This document shows positions 1-13,838 of a stretch of DNA of 64,000 nucleotides, one piece after another. The stretch comes from Zonotrichia leucophrys gambelii. Its lineage: Eukaryota > Chordata > Aves > Passeriformes > Passerellidae. Location: contig NC_088169.1 of NCBI RefSeq assembly GCF_028769735.1, positions 40,586,729-40,650,728 on the forward strand, read 5' to 3'. The notes under the pieces were generated by a model. The model was not told the DNA's origin. It made no database searches and saw only the letters and a program-made list of their open reading frames with translations. The position numbers and the translations under genes are program-made. Position 1 is the first letter of the stretch, and each line of letters opens with the position of its first letter.

Positions 1-137
1 TGTGACAATTATGGAGGTAGAAAAAGATAGCTAGATAAATAGGAATATGCAGAATTTGAAGTGTTTGTTGCCTTTAAAAATACCATATTGTGTTCAAAAT
101 ACTGGGTGACTTTTCTTTTTATATTTCTTTTTAACAG
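1..137 (+). other. STK24: STK24 intron, 3' end
   Basis: Intron sequence upstream of the first STK24 exon in the window. It ends in a T-rich tract and the acceptor ttaacag at 131-137. The first STK24 coding exon(s), encoding about 14 N-terminal residues that differ between human isoforms, must lie upstream of the window. Confidence 0.85.
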
Positions 138-368
138 ACTCTGAAGGCAGATCCAGAAGAACTGTTTACGAAACTGGAGAGAATTGGTAAGGGGTCTTTT
201 GGTGAAGTTTTTAAAGGAATTGACAATCGGACTCAGAAAGTTGTTGCTATAAAAATTATTGACCTAGAAGAAGCAGAAGATGAAATAGAAGACATCCAAC
301 AAGAAATCACGGTGTTGAGTCAGTGTGACAGTCCATATGTAACTAAATATTATGGATCCTATTTAAAG
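138..368 (+). CDS. STK24: STK24 (MST3) exon: kinase N-lobe, residues 15-91
   Basis: Serine/threonine kinase of the GCKIII group (STK24, STK25, STK26), which works with PDCD10/CCM3, MO25 and the STRIPAK complex in cell polarity, migration and apoptosis signalling. This 231-bp exon is 77 codons, phase 0 at both ends, between ttaacag and gtaaga. Seen: [14 protein letters not shown], the glycine loop [11 protein letters not shown], the catalytic lysine in VAIKII (K53 in the 431-residue human isoform) and the alpha-C glutamate in [16 protein letters not shown] and [11 protein letters not shown] fit STK24; as I recall the paralogues, STK26 has TQQVV and CDSSY, and STK25 has EVYKGIDNHT. Joined to the nine exons below it gives 417 residues, exactly residues 15-431 of human STK24. 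The preceding exon is outside the window. Confidence 0.96.
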
Positions 369-2865
369 GTAAGATACTCACAGATGGTGGCTATTTGGTT
401 TTACAGGTAATTCTTTTCCAGGCTATCCAGTTGTGCCTGTTTTTGTTGGTGAGGTTTGTCAAACCTTGGTTGAAGAAAAATATATTTTTGTCCTTTCAAC
501 TCTAAAGAAAGAATGAGTTACTGTATTTTGTGAAGTATGTGACAGAATTTAATAAGAAAAAATACTTGTCTATTGCTATTTCTGTACAAAAACTCCTTTA
601 AATAACATGAGTTTGTTGAGCTCTAATATGTTTAGATTCTCTTAATATTAGTTAATTTAAATTCAGAAAATTCAACCTAAGTCTGCATTTGAATTACCAA
701 AACATTAAAAACAATTAGTATCAGCTGTTTTATGAGGCTTGAAATTTTTTGTCAGGGCTTGATCCCTGATCATTCTAAGCTCTTAGTTTGTTCTTCTGAG
801 GAAATTGAACCCATCCTTGGTCTGAGTGATTTAAAAATTAAAATCTGAAAGTAAATAATTTTGCACATTAGACATAAGTGAAGCTAATAATGGAAGGGGT
901 TTCTGTTAACTGTCTTGTGACTCTGTTTCCCTTTCCTCCCACTGCCATATTATTATTGTCAGGATTCAGTTTGAGGTGTGCCAGATAGTTTGCTCTTTTG
1001 TTAAGGTTTTCTTTTATGGTTATTGTTTTTAATTGGATAGATGTAATGATTTATTATTTCTTGAAGGTAGTGGAAGTATCCGGAAGCTTTTAGTGTTACT
1101 TTATTCCTTGGGCAGACTTTGTTCCCATCTCAACAGCTCTTTCTTTTATGACAGTGAGATGAGAATCTAGATAAGAACTTGTTGTCTTGGCAAGATTTGA
1201 AGTTAGAAGTTGGCAAAAAATACTTTATTCAGTCTGCTTTTGCTTTTGTGGAAGTATTCTGTTTATCTGCAAAGACATGAAGGTTCTGAAATGGGGACCC
1301 TGCTTTATCTCTCTGTCTCTGAGATTGCCAGTTAATTTCCAAAGAAAAAAGGACTTTTTCTGGATCCGGGATATGCGTTACTCAAATGAGAGACAGTTTT
1401 TCCTTTCCTCCTTGTGCTCTGAACCAGTTTGCTTGGGTGTCTTATCAGTAATTTGGTAATGGTTTTTAGACCTGTTAACTTGTTACCAGGGCTGGACTTC
1501 GGTGTTAGGTATAGGTTTGGGCTCAGAAGCATCAGAAGGCAGTTAATTGAGCACAGTAAATTGGATAAAGTTTTCCTCATGGCTTCTACCACTGCTTTTG
1601 AAATTACACTGTCAAGGACTGATAGTTCAATGAAGTATGGCAGCTGCACCACTGTGCCTTCCTGGTCTGTTTGCTCTAAACAGTTGTAGCCCTTCCCTGT
1701 GACATTCCAGCTGTGTGAGCTGTCCCATCATGTCTTGGTAATTGCAGTGAGATCAAAGCCTTGTAACTGCACAGAGATCTCAAATTCCTGCTGATCATTC
1801 CCTGTACTGCCTTCACTGGTGTGCCAGCTCTTCACAGAGGTATTTGAGTGTGTCTGTGTCTCAGTAGGGCTGCAAGGGAATGTCACACAGTCCTTTCCTC
1901 TTCTCCCACTTCTCCTAGTTCAAAGCTGACTTTACCAGGTTGGCCATTCTGTTGGCAAAGGCTTTTATGTGACCTGTTTCATGAGGTGGGTTCTATCTCT
2001 TCCAATCAGCAGAGTCCTAAAACAAAATCTTGTTGCCAGCACCAGTGGTGCAGCCAGTTTACTTTGTAAATCCAACTACTTCTGCTCTCATCATTTACCC
2101 AAACTGGCATAGTTAATGAAAAGACTACCTGGGCCTCCAGACCCTCGTCTCCGGAGCCCTAATATTGGATGTGATGGTTCCTATTACCCTTGGTGTCATT
2201 TGTGCCCACAGGATAAAAAATCAAATATAAGAAAAAGTCTGATGGGAAAACCTCTTATTAGTTTTAAAAATGTGTATAATTACAATGAGGCTGAAAAAGA
2301 AAACCCAGTGTTCAAATTTGAAGTAAGTGAATGTTGATGTTTTTTGAAGGTGTTATGGCAGTGGCTGCTTTTCCTAGTAGAAGGTGAGAGGAGATTGTAG
2401 GGCTCTGTACCCTGAATGAGTTTGGCTGGGTTGAAGGGTCAATAGGGATACTTGTGCTTATTGTTGTGAGGGGGACCCTCTGATACCTTCCATATCCCTT
2501 TTTCTGTTCAGTGCAGTAGCCTGTGAGTTTTTAGCTTGTGTCAGCTCTGTAAGATACAGCACCAATAGTGGCTGTGTGTGACTCAGTTAGTTGTGCAGTG
2601 AAGTACAGCTCTTTCTGCAGTTAGTAGAATGTGAAGCTTCAGTACTTTGTGAATGTGTATTGTTTGTAAGACACTTGGTACTGCAGCATGTTGGATCTTC
2701 AAAACAAAAAGCTGATTTCTTTATGCTGTTAAAAGTTAGTGTGTGGTAGTTACTGGGTGATGCTGATAAGTGGTAGAATCTTTGCAAAAGAAACATTTTG
2801 CAGTTTTATTTTCTTTCTAAAAAAAGAGTAAGGTTTTGTTATCGGATAGAGATATTATGTCATCA

Positions 2866-2887
2866 CATATATATACACACACACACA
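2866..2887. repeat. (AT)n(AC)n microsatellite
   Basis: Short AT run passing directly into an AC run, inside the long STK24 intron. Confidence 0.8.
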
Positions 2888-5879
2888 AAAGGGACTATAT
2901 TAATATTTAAATGAATTGTTTCATATTCTTGGCTAGAAATCTAAGTTTATTTGCTGCAGATCTCTGTTGTATTTGAAAGCCAGGACTGCCATATGTAGTT
3001 CTAAGGGTCTGACCATCTTTTAGCTCTGTTTCTGACAGTGCAGATAATCTGCCACTGAGAATGTTCAACACATTAATTTTCCATGTGTTGAGTGATTAGG
3101 AGACATTATTTCTTCTGTGATTGGAGAGTTTAGCACTAATTACAAGAAAGATAATAGTGTCTTGTCACAGAACAAACTTCTTTGAAGTAAGCAAGTAGAA
3201 AAACAATAGGATCTCAGTTTATATTGCCAGCCACTTCACTAATTATCATCCTCTAGTCTGTGCAGCCTCGTGCACGTTGACCATGTCTCTGGTGGATGTT
3301 GGATAGAAAGAGTTACTGTTTGTAGGGAACTCTTCATTTGATTTTCTATTAATTACTTTGGCAGACAGATTGAAATTGTTTTTGGAATTGCTATCCTTTC
3401 TCTAAGTAGGCAGAATATTTTGGGCTTGAGTTTTAAAATATTTGTTTATTTTTTAGTAAACCAAATCATCTGTCTTTGAGAAATCTTTATATTGTTCTTC
3501 ATTCTGTGTTACTCCACACCTTCTTCCATTAAGCTAGGTGATTTTATATGCCAGTGTGTTCAGGAACCTGTTGACTGAAATTTTAGAAGGCTTATATAAT
3601 ACTGCTGTGCTTGCCTGATGCCTCTTGCTGTCTTGAGATGATGTGAGAAGAGCATGTCAAGCTCTGGGTGCCTTCTGCATGATATACATGGTAGGACAGA
3701 TTGAAATAACCATTACAGCTTAATGAGTTAATGAAAGTTTCTTTGTTCTAGTAACTTTTTAAAAACACTGGTTATACCTAGAATAGTGTGATATACTCAA
3801 AAGCCTTGTTAACTCTGCAGTACTCTGTATATCCTATTTGAACGTTTTGAAAGTGTGTTTATAGCAAATTCTTCTTTCATATGAAATAAAAAACTAAGTT
3901 CATATGAAATATTACTGCTTTAGCACAATGAATCTTAAATAAGAAGCAACTTATTGCTCCCATAAAACAAGTCTTGCATTCCTTCTAGACTTTGTTCTGT
4001 GCATCTGTTTTTGGAGGTTTGTATGCAGTTGCTGTGATCAGAGTTCATGCAAATAGAGCAAAAGCAATAGTGAAGTTGTACCAGTTTAGGTTGTCATTCT
4101 GAATATAAATTTATTTGTGGTACACCTTTTAGTCAGAAATCAAGATGTATTTATATAAAACAGAAATGGAAATGCCCTTTTCTAAGGGCATTATATTTTT
4201 AAATACAATGTCTTAATGTTCCCATTCTATTGGAAAAAAAGTTCTTTTGTCTGTGGGATATACTAAGTAACTGCAGTGTTGCTCTTAAAATAAATTGCAG
4301 TTCCATGGTTTACGTGGGTGCAGATATCTACAGGGATTGCCATTCCTTGTCTGCCATGGTGTGTTGAAAACCTGTGTTAATGGTCCTTGCTGTCTTCCAA
4401 ATGAAAGGTTCATCTGTTCCTCTATCATCTGATTAAATGCTCCATGGATAGAAGAATAGTTTTTTAGATCCTTATAGAATTAATTAATGAAACTTCTTTG
4501 GATCTTTTTACTTCTTTAGATTTTAGGTTAACAGCATCCACGTTCTTTCTTGTAATGGATTAGGGATTATTTTTGTTTTGTTAATTTTTAAAAAATTTCT
4601 TATAAATTTGGCTGAAATTTGCTGTCTCTTCTGAGTTTTGCTGAGCTGGAACTCTTAGGAAGTATTGTTGTGCTACTTATTCTAAAACTTTTTCAGTCTA
4701 GAAGCTTGTCAGCTCTGCTTTTTGCATCTTATTCTGTTTTACCAAATTTTCAAGAGCTTAATTAGATTTGGTTCTATGGTTGTTTCTCCTGTCCTTGTTG
4801 TTTCAAATCAGTTTTATTTTCAAGATTTAGATGTCTCTCTGGTAATGTTTCTTCAGTTTTGTTAATAACTTTAAGGATGGCTTTATTATAACTTAATAAT
4901 GTTTTTATATTTCTTGATCTTGTTTTATTATTTAGAAATATATGAGCAAATTAATTTGTGTTTATATTTAAAACACTGAAGGTTAAAGACCCTTGACTTT
5001 TTTGCATATATGTATATGTACATTACACTCCAAACTCAGGTTAATAAGTGTATATGGTCAAAAGCTGAGATTGATGTGTTTATATGTATGTATATGTTAA
5101 AAATTAATTTCTTCATCTTAGACTTCTGTACATATGTATGTAATGGCAGAGCAAATAATCTATAAGTAGTTTCATCATCCATTGTAACTAAGTGCACATG
5201 ATATCAAACTGGTATTGAACTAGTTTTGTAGTATGTTTTTAAAAAATACTACTATCTCTAAGCTTGTGTTTCTTCATCCTCCAAATATATTTTTCTAGCA
5301 CACTTTGGAGTTTTAGAGAATACCCTCTTTTGAACTGTTTAAATTCATTGACCTAAGAATAAGACTTACTCTGTATTTCCCCCTTTTTTCATACAGATAG
5401 CCTCCTATTTTATGAATGTACTTTAAGAATTATTTTTTAAATTTTATAGGAAGCAGTGATAGAAGGTTCATAAAGGATAGCTGCCAATAATTTTTAGACT
5501 TTTTGTTGCCTAAAACCAGTATGGCTTTTTATTTCCTGTCTAGGATGTAATATACCTACTGCTGAAAGTGAAGCTGGTGTTTCTATAGACAGCAAGAACA
5601 CAGAAAATAGCTTCTGGTTAACTTTTATGAGTGACACATTCTACCCTAATTAAAAAAAGAAAGTGCTTTTATGAAGTTTAATTAACTGAATTCTGTAGTA
5701 CAGTCAGTTCTGGCAAATGAACTCCAGCCAGAACAAAAAAATATTTATGAAAAATGGTGATTGTGAAATTAATCTGTGGTTTTATTTTTGGTAATCTGAT
5801 GAATGTGAGGTTGGTGAACAGTGCTGATACTGAGCCTTAGAAAGTCTTGTGTTGATTAGGGCTTTGGTATACACAGGAT

Positions 5880-5940
5880 CAGTGTATACCAATATCTCCT
5901 ATATATCCTCTATATCTCCTATATACCAATATATCTCCTC
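5880..5940. repeat. Degenerate tandem repeat (tatatctcct-like unit)
   Basis: Short AT-rich local repeat. The phrase ataccaatat followed by ctcct occurs twice, with further atatctcct-like units between. It looks like simple local duplication within the intron. Confidence 0.6.
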
Positions 5941-6825
5941 TCAGAATAACATGGCCAGTTCACGGTGGGCTGGAAAACTGCAATGCAGTCAGTAAAGAGC
6001 TTCTCAGGAACAGCTCGAGGTTTGGGAAGCCTGTATTCAAGAGGATGACTGAAGTTCAGGCTAGGTTTTAGTTTTTTTAAGAAAAGGTTGGAAGTGGCTC
6101 ACTGTGTATATAGGAAAGCCCTTTCTGAGAGTTTAGTGCTTTCTAACCAGTTATGCCAAAATGTGACAAGATGTACTGGCTGAGTGGTCAAGGTAAGCAA
6201 ATTTCATCTCATAATCTAGTGTACTGCTTTAAAGGGTAGACAGATTAAATATTGGAACAGCTTATATGAGGTGGGTTTTATGCCACTAGCAGGTTTTTGG
6301 GGTTTTTGTGTGTCAGTATTTGCTGAATTTAAAAAAGCCTGAGCTTGAATGCTTTGGGAGACTCATGAACTTTAATGTGGACATGTTGAATATCCTAGGT
6401 AATGTAACTTGGAATGTGGGTGTTTGTGTGGGACTTGAATGAGTTTAAAGTTGGTGTTCTTTTGCTTCGCAGGTTTAACTGGTTTACTTTAACATTTATG
6501 AGCATCTCTGAGCTGATGTGACCTTAAATGTCAGCCAGAAGTTAATGGACTTGGTGCATTCTGTTGTCATTTGATACAACAGGCAGCCTTTGGCAGGTTT
6601 CATGGTGCTTATTGGGGTGGGAGACTGAACAGAGATTTTTCCTGCTCAACTGTAAGAGTGTGGAGTCCCCTGTGACAGGGGAGCTACCTCAGCGCAGGGA
6701 GAAGTGGAAGGTGTGAGTAGTTCTTGATGGTCCATTGTTGTGCTTTGTGCCCAGCCCCACAGCAGCAGCTCGTGCCCTGGCAGAGCTGACTTTTGCAACT
6801 GCAGTCCCTGAACTTTGGCTGTTAG

Positions 6826-7225
6826 AACCATGGAGTCATAACGTTGGTAAAGTTGGAGACGACCTTTCAAGATGAGGCCCAGCCATCAACTTAGCACCAT
6901 GACCACTTTGTTCTGAACGCTTTCAGGGATGGTGGCTACTGCTTCCCTGGATAGTTTGTGCCAATGCTTTACAGTCCTTTCTAGAAATTTTTCTGTGAAG
7001 AAATTTCTCCACCTGGTACAACTTGAGGCTGTTTCCTCTCATCCTGTCACTTGTTACCTGGGAGAAGAGACCGACCCCCAGCTCACTGCAGCCTCCCTTC
7101 GGGTGGTTATAGAGAGCAATAAGGTCTCCCTTGAGCTTCCTTTTCTCCCCCACCTCCCCCAGGCAATCCTCAGGTGACTTGTGCTCCACACCCTTCCCTA
7201 GACTGGTTGTCCTCTGGACTCATTT
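6826..7225 (-). mobile_element. CR1 LINE, truncated 3' end of the element
   Basis: On the minus strand this is the 3' end of a CR1 retrotransposon, the main LINE of birds. The minus-strand translation contains [28 protein letters not shown] and RGNSLKL, typical of the C-terminal part of the CR1 ORF2 product, downstream of the reverse transcriptase core. The frame then decays. The 5' part is missing and the 3' terminus at the left edge is degenerate, so this is an old, dead, 5'-truncated copy antisense to STK24. Confidence 0.85.
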
Positions 7226-10200
7226 AGACAGGATTAAATGAAACAGTAACCATCTTTCATTTTTTCTGCTACAATTGCAACCATGTTGTCATCGTTGCAT
7301 TTTATGAGGGGTTGAAGTGCTGAAATGCTTTCTTCATTCTCTTGACCTAAGCTAGAAGGAATTGTCTTCATCTTTAGGAATTCTTGCAGCTGGAATGAGA
7401 AGAAGGCTGGGGCTGCAAATTCTGTTCTTGTGGCAGTGTTAAGAACAAAATAAGGCCCACTTTCCTGTGAGCCAACCTGTGTTCTGGTATGCTTACTCTT
7501 CTTTTGAATCACTGGTAACCCTCTGTTCTCATTAGGCAGCCCTGGCCTGCAGAGAAGTTGAATGAGTTGCCTTCATTTAGCTGTAGTAAATGTGGAGATG
7601 ACACCTGGCTGGACTGCTTAGAGGGAGGTAGCAAGAAGGTTTCTGTAGTTCTAAAAGGCTCTCAGGTCTTGTTGGTCTACTGATTGAGAAAATGAGTAGG
7701 AAACTTCCATTGATAGAGCCCTATATATGGTAGCCATAAATAAGACAAAGGCAAAAGGATGCCAGAGAACCCATAAACTCTGTTTCTAGAGTCATGTTCT
7801 TTTGCTGTGAAGTCCTGTTTTCATATTTAAAATAGTTTGGTCTCTTCTTATTTCAGAGTTGTTAACTTGAACTCTGAGCCTTTGTTGTGCATAGTCCTTA
7901 CTACTGTCTTTCGCTGTAGCTATTTGCTGCGCTCTTAATGATAAAAAAGTCCCTAGTTTGCATTGTCTTTATTCAAAGGTATGGTTTCAAATTGTAGTTT
8001 TAGAAACTTGTTATTCCAGTATTTTTCTTTAGCAGTTGCAGGGATTTTTGGCACTTTCTGGAATCTGTATCATATTCCCCTATTTTTTCACATCTGTTGA
8101 AAAATCTGCCTAGTAAACAATGGTGTCTTCAAGAATTTTGCTGTTCATCAGTGTAATCAGTTCTGCACTTTTAGCCTTTTATGGCTAAGTAATTCTTACT
8201 GTACAAATGTATCAAGGTTGGGAAGCATCACCTAGTATATCTCAATGAAAACTGAGAGTCTGTAGTTACTATATTTTGTATTTTGTGTAAGTACTTAACT
8301 GTATCATGTTATTCTGATCTTGTTTTAAATAAAAATTTAGAAAGCTTAATATAAAATATCATTTATTGGAAATAATATGTTTGTTGTCCTTGTGATTGTC
8401 TTAACAGCTGCCTCTGTACCACTGTGATTGCTGACCTCTGTATGGTATGTGTGTAATTTCACATCTCAGTATCTGCTTTTAGGCAGATCTAACAGTTATG
8501 AAAAAAAGGCAGCAGCAGTATCTTGTTTCCCATCCTGCTTACCTGTTCCTGCCACGTAACTTGTGTTGGATCTGTTGGCTGCATCATGAGGTGGTTCATC
8601 TGGGAGACAAGTTTCCTTGGTGTCTTCTCCTGTCCCTACCAAAAACAACCTTGAAAAGAGCAAACCCCAAACACTAACAGATCAACCAGTTCTGAGTTCT
8701 GTCTACGAAATGCTAGGTCAGGTGCACAAAAAAATATAAATAAAAAAATGGTAGACTTGAGTAGTCTGAAACCTGGGAGGTAGGGGGAGAGAAAAGTACC
8801 TCAGGTTTTGGTAATGGCTTACTTCTAGGTTAGCTGTAACATGAAGCCCTTTATTTAGTTTGACTATACAGATGAGGATGATGCAGCATTGCTTTCTAGC
8901 CATATGTAATCTTGTGTTAAATGTCCTTCTGTAACTTGTGCATTAACTGCTACACTTCTTGCTGCAGGCCTCCGAAATAATGAAAAAGAGAGTATTAATG
9001 TGGCATTGAGGTGTAAATCTTTTGCTGCTGATGCTGCAAAGGGGGAGGTCCAACTGTGCCTTAAAAGTGACCACAGAGGCTGTTGGAACTTTCAGTGAAG
9101 TGGTTCAGCTCACTGAGTGGGTAGGGGACTAACCACCTATTTTTTATTTATATTTTTAAATCTTTTGTCTTAAGGATTAGAGCATTTGTCACTGATGGTT
9201 CAGACTAGTCTAAAGTTTTATGCAAGCCCAATGCCAATACATTGTTTGTGGAGGTTCTTCCATCAGCCAGCCAGCAGTAGAGCTGAAAAAGGAGAGTGTG
9301 TGTATGTGTTATGTATGTGTATATGTTTAGGCTTATGTGCATTAGTTTTGTGGGCTGTTTCCCCATTTTTTTGCTCAGATACACTTCCTGGTACAAAGCT
9401 TTTCATCTAGAATGTGATTAGTCCTGGGCTGCCAGCCTGTTGATCTGATGTTCTCATGAACCTCTAAAACATTCTGGTTGAAAACTTCTTTACCTACATC
9501 CATAGCACCATAATCTGGTGCTCTTACATACTTACTGTGTTTTTGTTGCAACTTGAATATGAGTGTTAGGTAGTCTGCATAGCTTAGTTAACTTTCTTTT
9601 ACTTAAGTATACTTTGGCATTTATGCAGCATTTTGGGTCAAATTACTTGTTCTAAGTGTCTGTGTGCTCTGTATGCACATAGTAGTATAAAAGCAGAGGA
9701 ATCTTTACACTTAAGGGACATTATGGCATGTGGCAAAACGTGTTAGTAAACATTTCTAAATGTTGAATGTTGAACTTTCAGAAATTGTTGTTTGGAAAAA
9801 GTTGGTTAGACTCAGAAATACTGAACTTCAAAAGGGAAGTTGCCCAATTAATAGGTTTAAGGAGTGTAGTAGTTCTAAAACATTGCAGTTCTTGTATACA
9901 GTAGCCAGTATTTTCAAACAAATTCCTAAGGTTCTTTCTTTATACTATTAAATTCTGTGCTCTTGCATAACAGTTGGGATAAAAATGATCATTTGGAGGT
10001 ACTGAGCTTTCTCCCTTTTTGCTTCCTTCAGTAGTTCCTTGAAACAACAACTTCTAAGAGCAAAACAAAAACATAAAAGAATAGGGGAGAGTGGAAATTA
10101 TTTATGTGAATATAAGGTGTTTTTACCAGTAATTAGGTCAGGGTAAAATTTGTAAAGACTAAAACTAGAAAATAATAAGGAGTTTCCAGAAAAATTATGT

Positions 10201-12350
10201 GTTGTTGGGACTGGAATGATAAGCTTGACAGAAATCTGACTTGAAGATCCTGAGCTATTGTAGGGTTGATACATGTGTACAATGCCATCAGTAGTAAGAG
10301 TTTTGAAGAAGGATTGGCCTATGTGTGTTCTGTGAAGGGAATAGTGGAATTTAATAGCATGTGAATGCAAAAGGGGGAGGAAAAGAGGGTTATAGCTTGA
10401 TAGGCTGCAAAACAGGGGTGCAGATGTTGGAAGTTTTGATAAGTGGTAAAAAAAGGGGTTAAACTGAAATGGATTGATATCTGAGCTAAGAAGTAAATCT
10501 GATTTGTAACTTTCATATTTAATTTAATTTGATGCAATGGATGAACAGGAATGGATGTAAGCATTAGAGCAATTGTATTTTTGGGCAGTGGAGAAGAAGG
10601 GGGTTTTGTGCCTCATGTTTTTGTTGGAATTTTGTTTCTGATATAAAGAAGGGAATAATTATAAACCCCCTGCGTCCTATTGATTTGAGCTACTCCAGTG
10701 AGGAAGGTTTAAGATACACAGGTGTAGAGTGACATTTTTGTGGGGGGGAAATTACTAATCTCAGTATTTGTTGGCTGCAAGGTTCTTTTGTTAGATATAA
10801 TGCAATTTATCTGAGGTAAAGAATTCTGTGAACTAATTTACTTTTGGTTCCCATTTCCTGATTTGCTTTTGCTTCCAATTTTCTGGTTTGGGACCTTGTA
10901 CAGTTCATCAATAACCAGTATCAGTAAAATTCAGTTCCATTTGGAGCTTTGTTTATGGGTTACATTTTTGTCTTGGTAACTGTTTATAAGAGGTGAGTAG
11001 ATGGTCTGTTGGGATTATCATAGGACCACATAAGTAATTTAGCACTTAGAGAGATACACATACTAATCTTTGTGTGACTCTGTTGGTGGACTTACTGGGA
11101 AAAGATTTACCCCAGTCAGCAGTGTAGGTTTCCCCCCTCCATAAGGCAATGGCTTGGTGGATATGGTTATGAAGTACTTATCTACCTGGTAGACAGGGAA
11201 GGGAAGGATGAATCTTGTCAGTCTTAGTAAGAATAAAAAACGTAACAGTTAAAAGGATAGTGGTGGTAAGGGGCAGGATTTTTCATTCTTCCACCACTGT
11301 GTTATGAAGCAAGGAAAGGGAAAGTGGCTGTAGGCAGGTGGGAGGAGGAAGAGTATGAGTTTGTGTACACTTAGTGTTCCAGAGCAGTGGTTACCCATTC
11401 CAAGTGAAATATGTGCTGTTCTTCTGTTGTTGTGCAAGTTCCTTGAATTTACTAGCTAGGAGCTGGTTTTGCAGTCAAGTCAAGAAATATATGTCTTTGT
11501 GCTTCCACTGTAATGTACTTTGGTAGAAAGTTACAGATCCAGATTGCCCACTAATTTGCAGCTCTGGGAAATCATGTGCTTAATATGACATGCCTAGGCT
11601 AGTGACAGCTGGGCTATAAAGAATCATTTCTATGGTGGAAGGGCATGTGCCCAGGAAATGTGCCAAGGAGGCTGTGAATATGGACACTGTTAGAGATGAC
11701 TCACTTTAGGAAAAACATGTAGCTCGTGGCTTTAGCATGTTGGCATGCAAACACAAAAGTCTGCTAAATGCTCTGCAGAAGGAATCTTTTTTCAGCACTG
11801 TGACAGAACATTCATTGTTGTGGGTTTTTTTGCAAGCAAGTGGCTCTGCAAACTCTCCTACTACTAGCTTATGGCAAAAAGGATGCATTTAAAGGTTAAT
11901 TGTATACTGCTGTGGTGATTGCAAGAGGTAATTGTTGAAGAGGGTCTGCTGCCTTAGATGGTAGAGCTGACTAGTATATGTGTCTAGGAGTTGAAATGTG
12001 ACATCTTTTCTTGAGACCTGGAGAAGGCAGGAGTTTCAGAGGATTGGAGAATGATTCCAAAGGCAAACAGCTTTTTTTATACATGTATACATGTGTAAAA
12101 TACTGTCTACTTGAGATGATTCTGCTTAGTCTGAAGTGTCATGTTACCTGTGTTTTTCATGGACTTCAGAGAGTTGACTCTAACTGGGACGAGCAGTTCT
12201 TGTCTTTACTTAGTTTCTGTTCTGCATTGGCTACCCAGCAGATGCCTTTATTTTTTCCTTTGTGGTTGAACATGTTAGATGGCTGACAAACCTTGATGAA
12301 AGGACATAAATGCGCCACATGCAAAACCACAATGATTTCTTTGATTGCAG

Positions 12351-12488
12351 GGACCTTTTGGCCAGCTTGCAGTAAGGACTTGTGTTTAGAAGAGAACCTT
12401 TGGGCTCATCTGTATCTCCCTCCCCTCAAAGGGATGGCAGCCCCAGGACAGCTAGCATTCATCCTGACGCCAAGAGACTTCAAAGGAG
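12351..12488 (+). other. Exon-like, relatively GC-rich block in intron; function unknown
   Basis: A 138-bp block bounded by an acceptor-like ttgattgcag and a donor-like ggaggtaagc, inside a relatively GC-rich patch (about 12340-12680). In the STK24 phase it would read a TAG after 12 codons. The only long open frame does not match STK24 phases and resembles nothing I know. It may be a cryptic or poison exon, or splice-like sequence by chance. Confidence 0.2.
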
Positions 12489-13437
12489 GTAAGCGCCTCA
12501 GAAATGCTCCCCAGCCAAAACACTTGTCAGTCCTGCCCCCCAGCCTGGCAATATTCTTTACCATAGCACTACCAGCATTCATGGCTCCTTTGGGACAATT
12601 TTTTGAGAACTCTATGGGGCCTCATCAGCTGCTTGCAGCCCCCTTTAAGATTCATAAAGTTGTCCATTGCTGTCAGTTTGCTTAACAACGTGCCCCCAGT
12701 GGAAGGGAAAAAGACGTGCTATGCTTCTGGAGTATAACTCAGACATATGCTCCCCTCTTTCCCTTAGTTTTTTATTTTCATATTTTGGATGAGGTCCAAA
12801 CTTGCGCTTTTTTCAATTCTTCTTCCTTAAGGGTAAATTTGGAGGAAGAAAAAAAAGAAGGCAAAACCAAGTGCTGCTTACTTCACATAGTTTTAAACCC
12901 ATTTTTAAAATAGATTTTTGAATTAGCTCTTTATATCCAGATGATTTCCACCTAATTCTTTGTGTGCTTAAATTTCTAGTGAGCATTAGTCCAGAAAGGT
13001 CCTGTGGAAGTAAATTACTGCATTTTACTCTCCTTGAGGGACATATGTCCTTCGGAATTATTTTTCCATGTTAGAGATGCTACCTACATGAAGCACAGCC
13101 TTCCAAGTACCTGTGGAAAAGTAACTTAGTAAAGAAAGCAATTTAAAATAAACAGAAGTTTACTTTGATATCATAAATTTAAACACAAAATGCCCATTGT
13201 AGCTTTTTAAAATCTATTGTTTTGTAAAAGCAGACTTTTCAGACATCAACCGGTTAATTCAGGTGAATTGTATGAATACTCAGCGCTAGATCTTTCTTTC
13301 CACATTCTTATTCTAGTAGATAATATATATTATGCATATTTTGTACATAAAATTATATGTTCCAGTATATTCTTATTATATGAAAACAAAGAATATTACT
13401 GGAATCATAAGGAAGAACCTTCTAGGTTCTTGCTGTG

Positions 13438-13480
13438 TTGTTGTTGTTTTTTTTGTTTGTTTGTTTGTTTTTTTTTTCCT
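13438..13480. repeat. T-rich low-complexity tract
   Basis: Runs of T broken by single G residues (gtttgtttgttt pattern). It may be the relic of a retroposed tail on the minus strand or simple-sequence drift. Confidence 0.6.
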
Positions 13481-13754
13481 TTAGTAGGAACATTTGGGCA
13501 TGTAGACCTTTAGTAAAGATGATCATATATTTGCTAAACAGCTACTATTTTTTTTCTGAGGGTGTGGATTTGGAGAGTATAGTTGGCACTCAGACTATGG
13601 AAGCTTTAGTATATTCAAATATGTTGAGGTAGTGAACAAGTGGATTGTCTTGGAAAATAATGTCCTGCCTAATTCTACACTTACATATGTGGAAATGAAG
13701 ACAACTTGTCTTCCCTCATTTGATCTGCCTTTTACTCTCAGTGAAAGTGGAAGT

Positions 13755-13838
13755 GGTTGTTTTTGGTTTTTTGGGGGGTTTTGTTTTTTTGGGGTTTTTT
13801 GTGTGTGTGTGTATTTTGGTTTTTTTTGGGGTGGGGGA
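13755..13838 (+). repeat. G/T-rich tract with several G-runs
   Basis: T-rich sequence carrying four runs of four or more G (one of six, two of four, then gggg-t-ggggg), plus a short (GT)n. It lies on the sense strand of the STK24 pre-mRNA, so RNA or DNA G-quadruplex folding is possible, although the long T loops make this uncertain. Confidence 0.5.

Noticed and set aside
13435..13513. Hydrophobic peptide encoded in the T-rich tract
   Set aside because: Poly-Phe/Leu frames are a by-product of T-rich low-complexity DNA.
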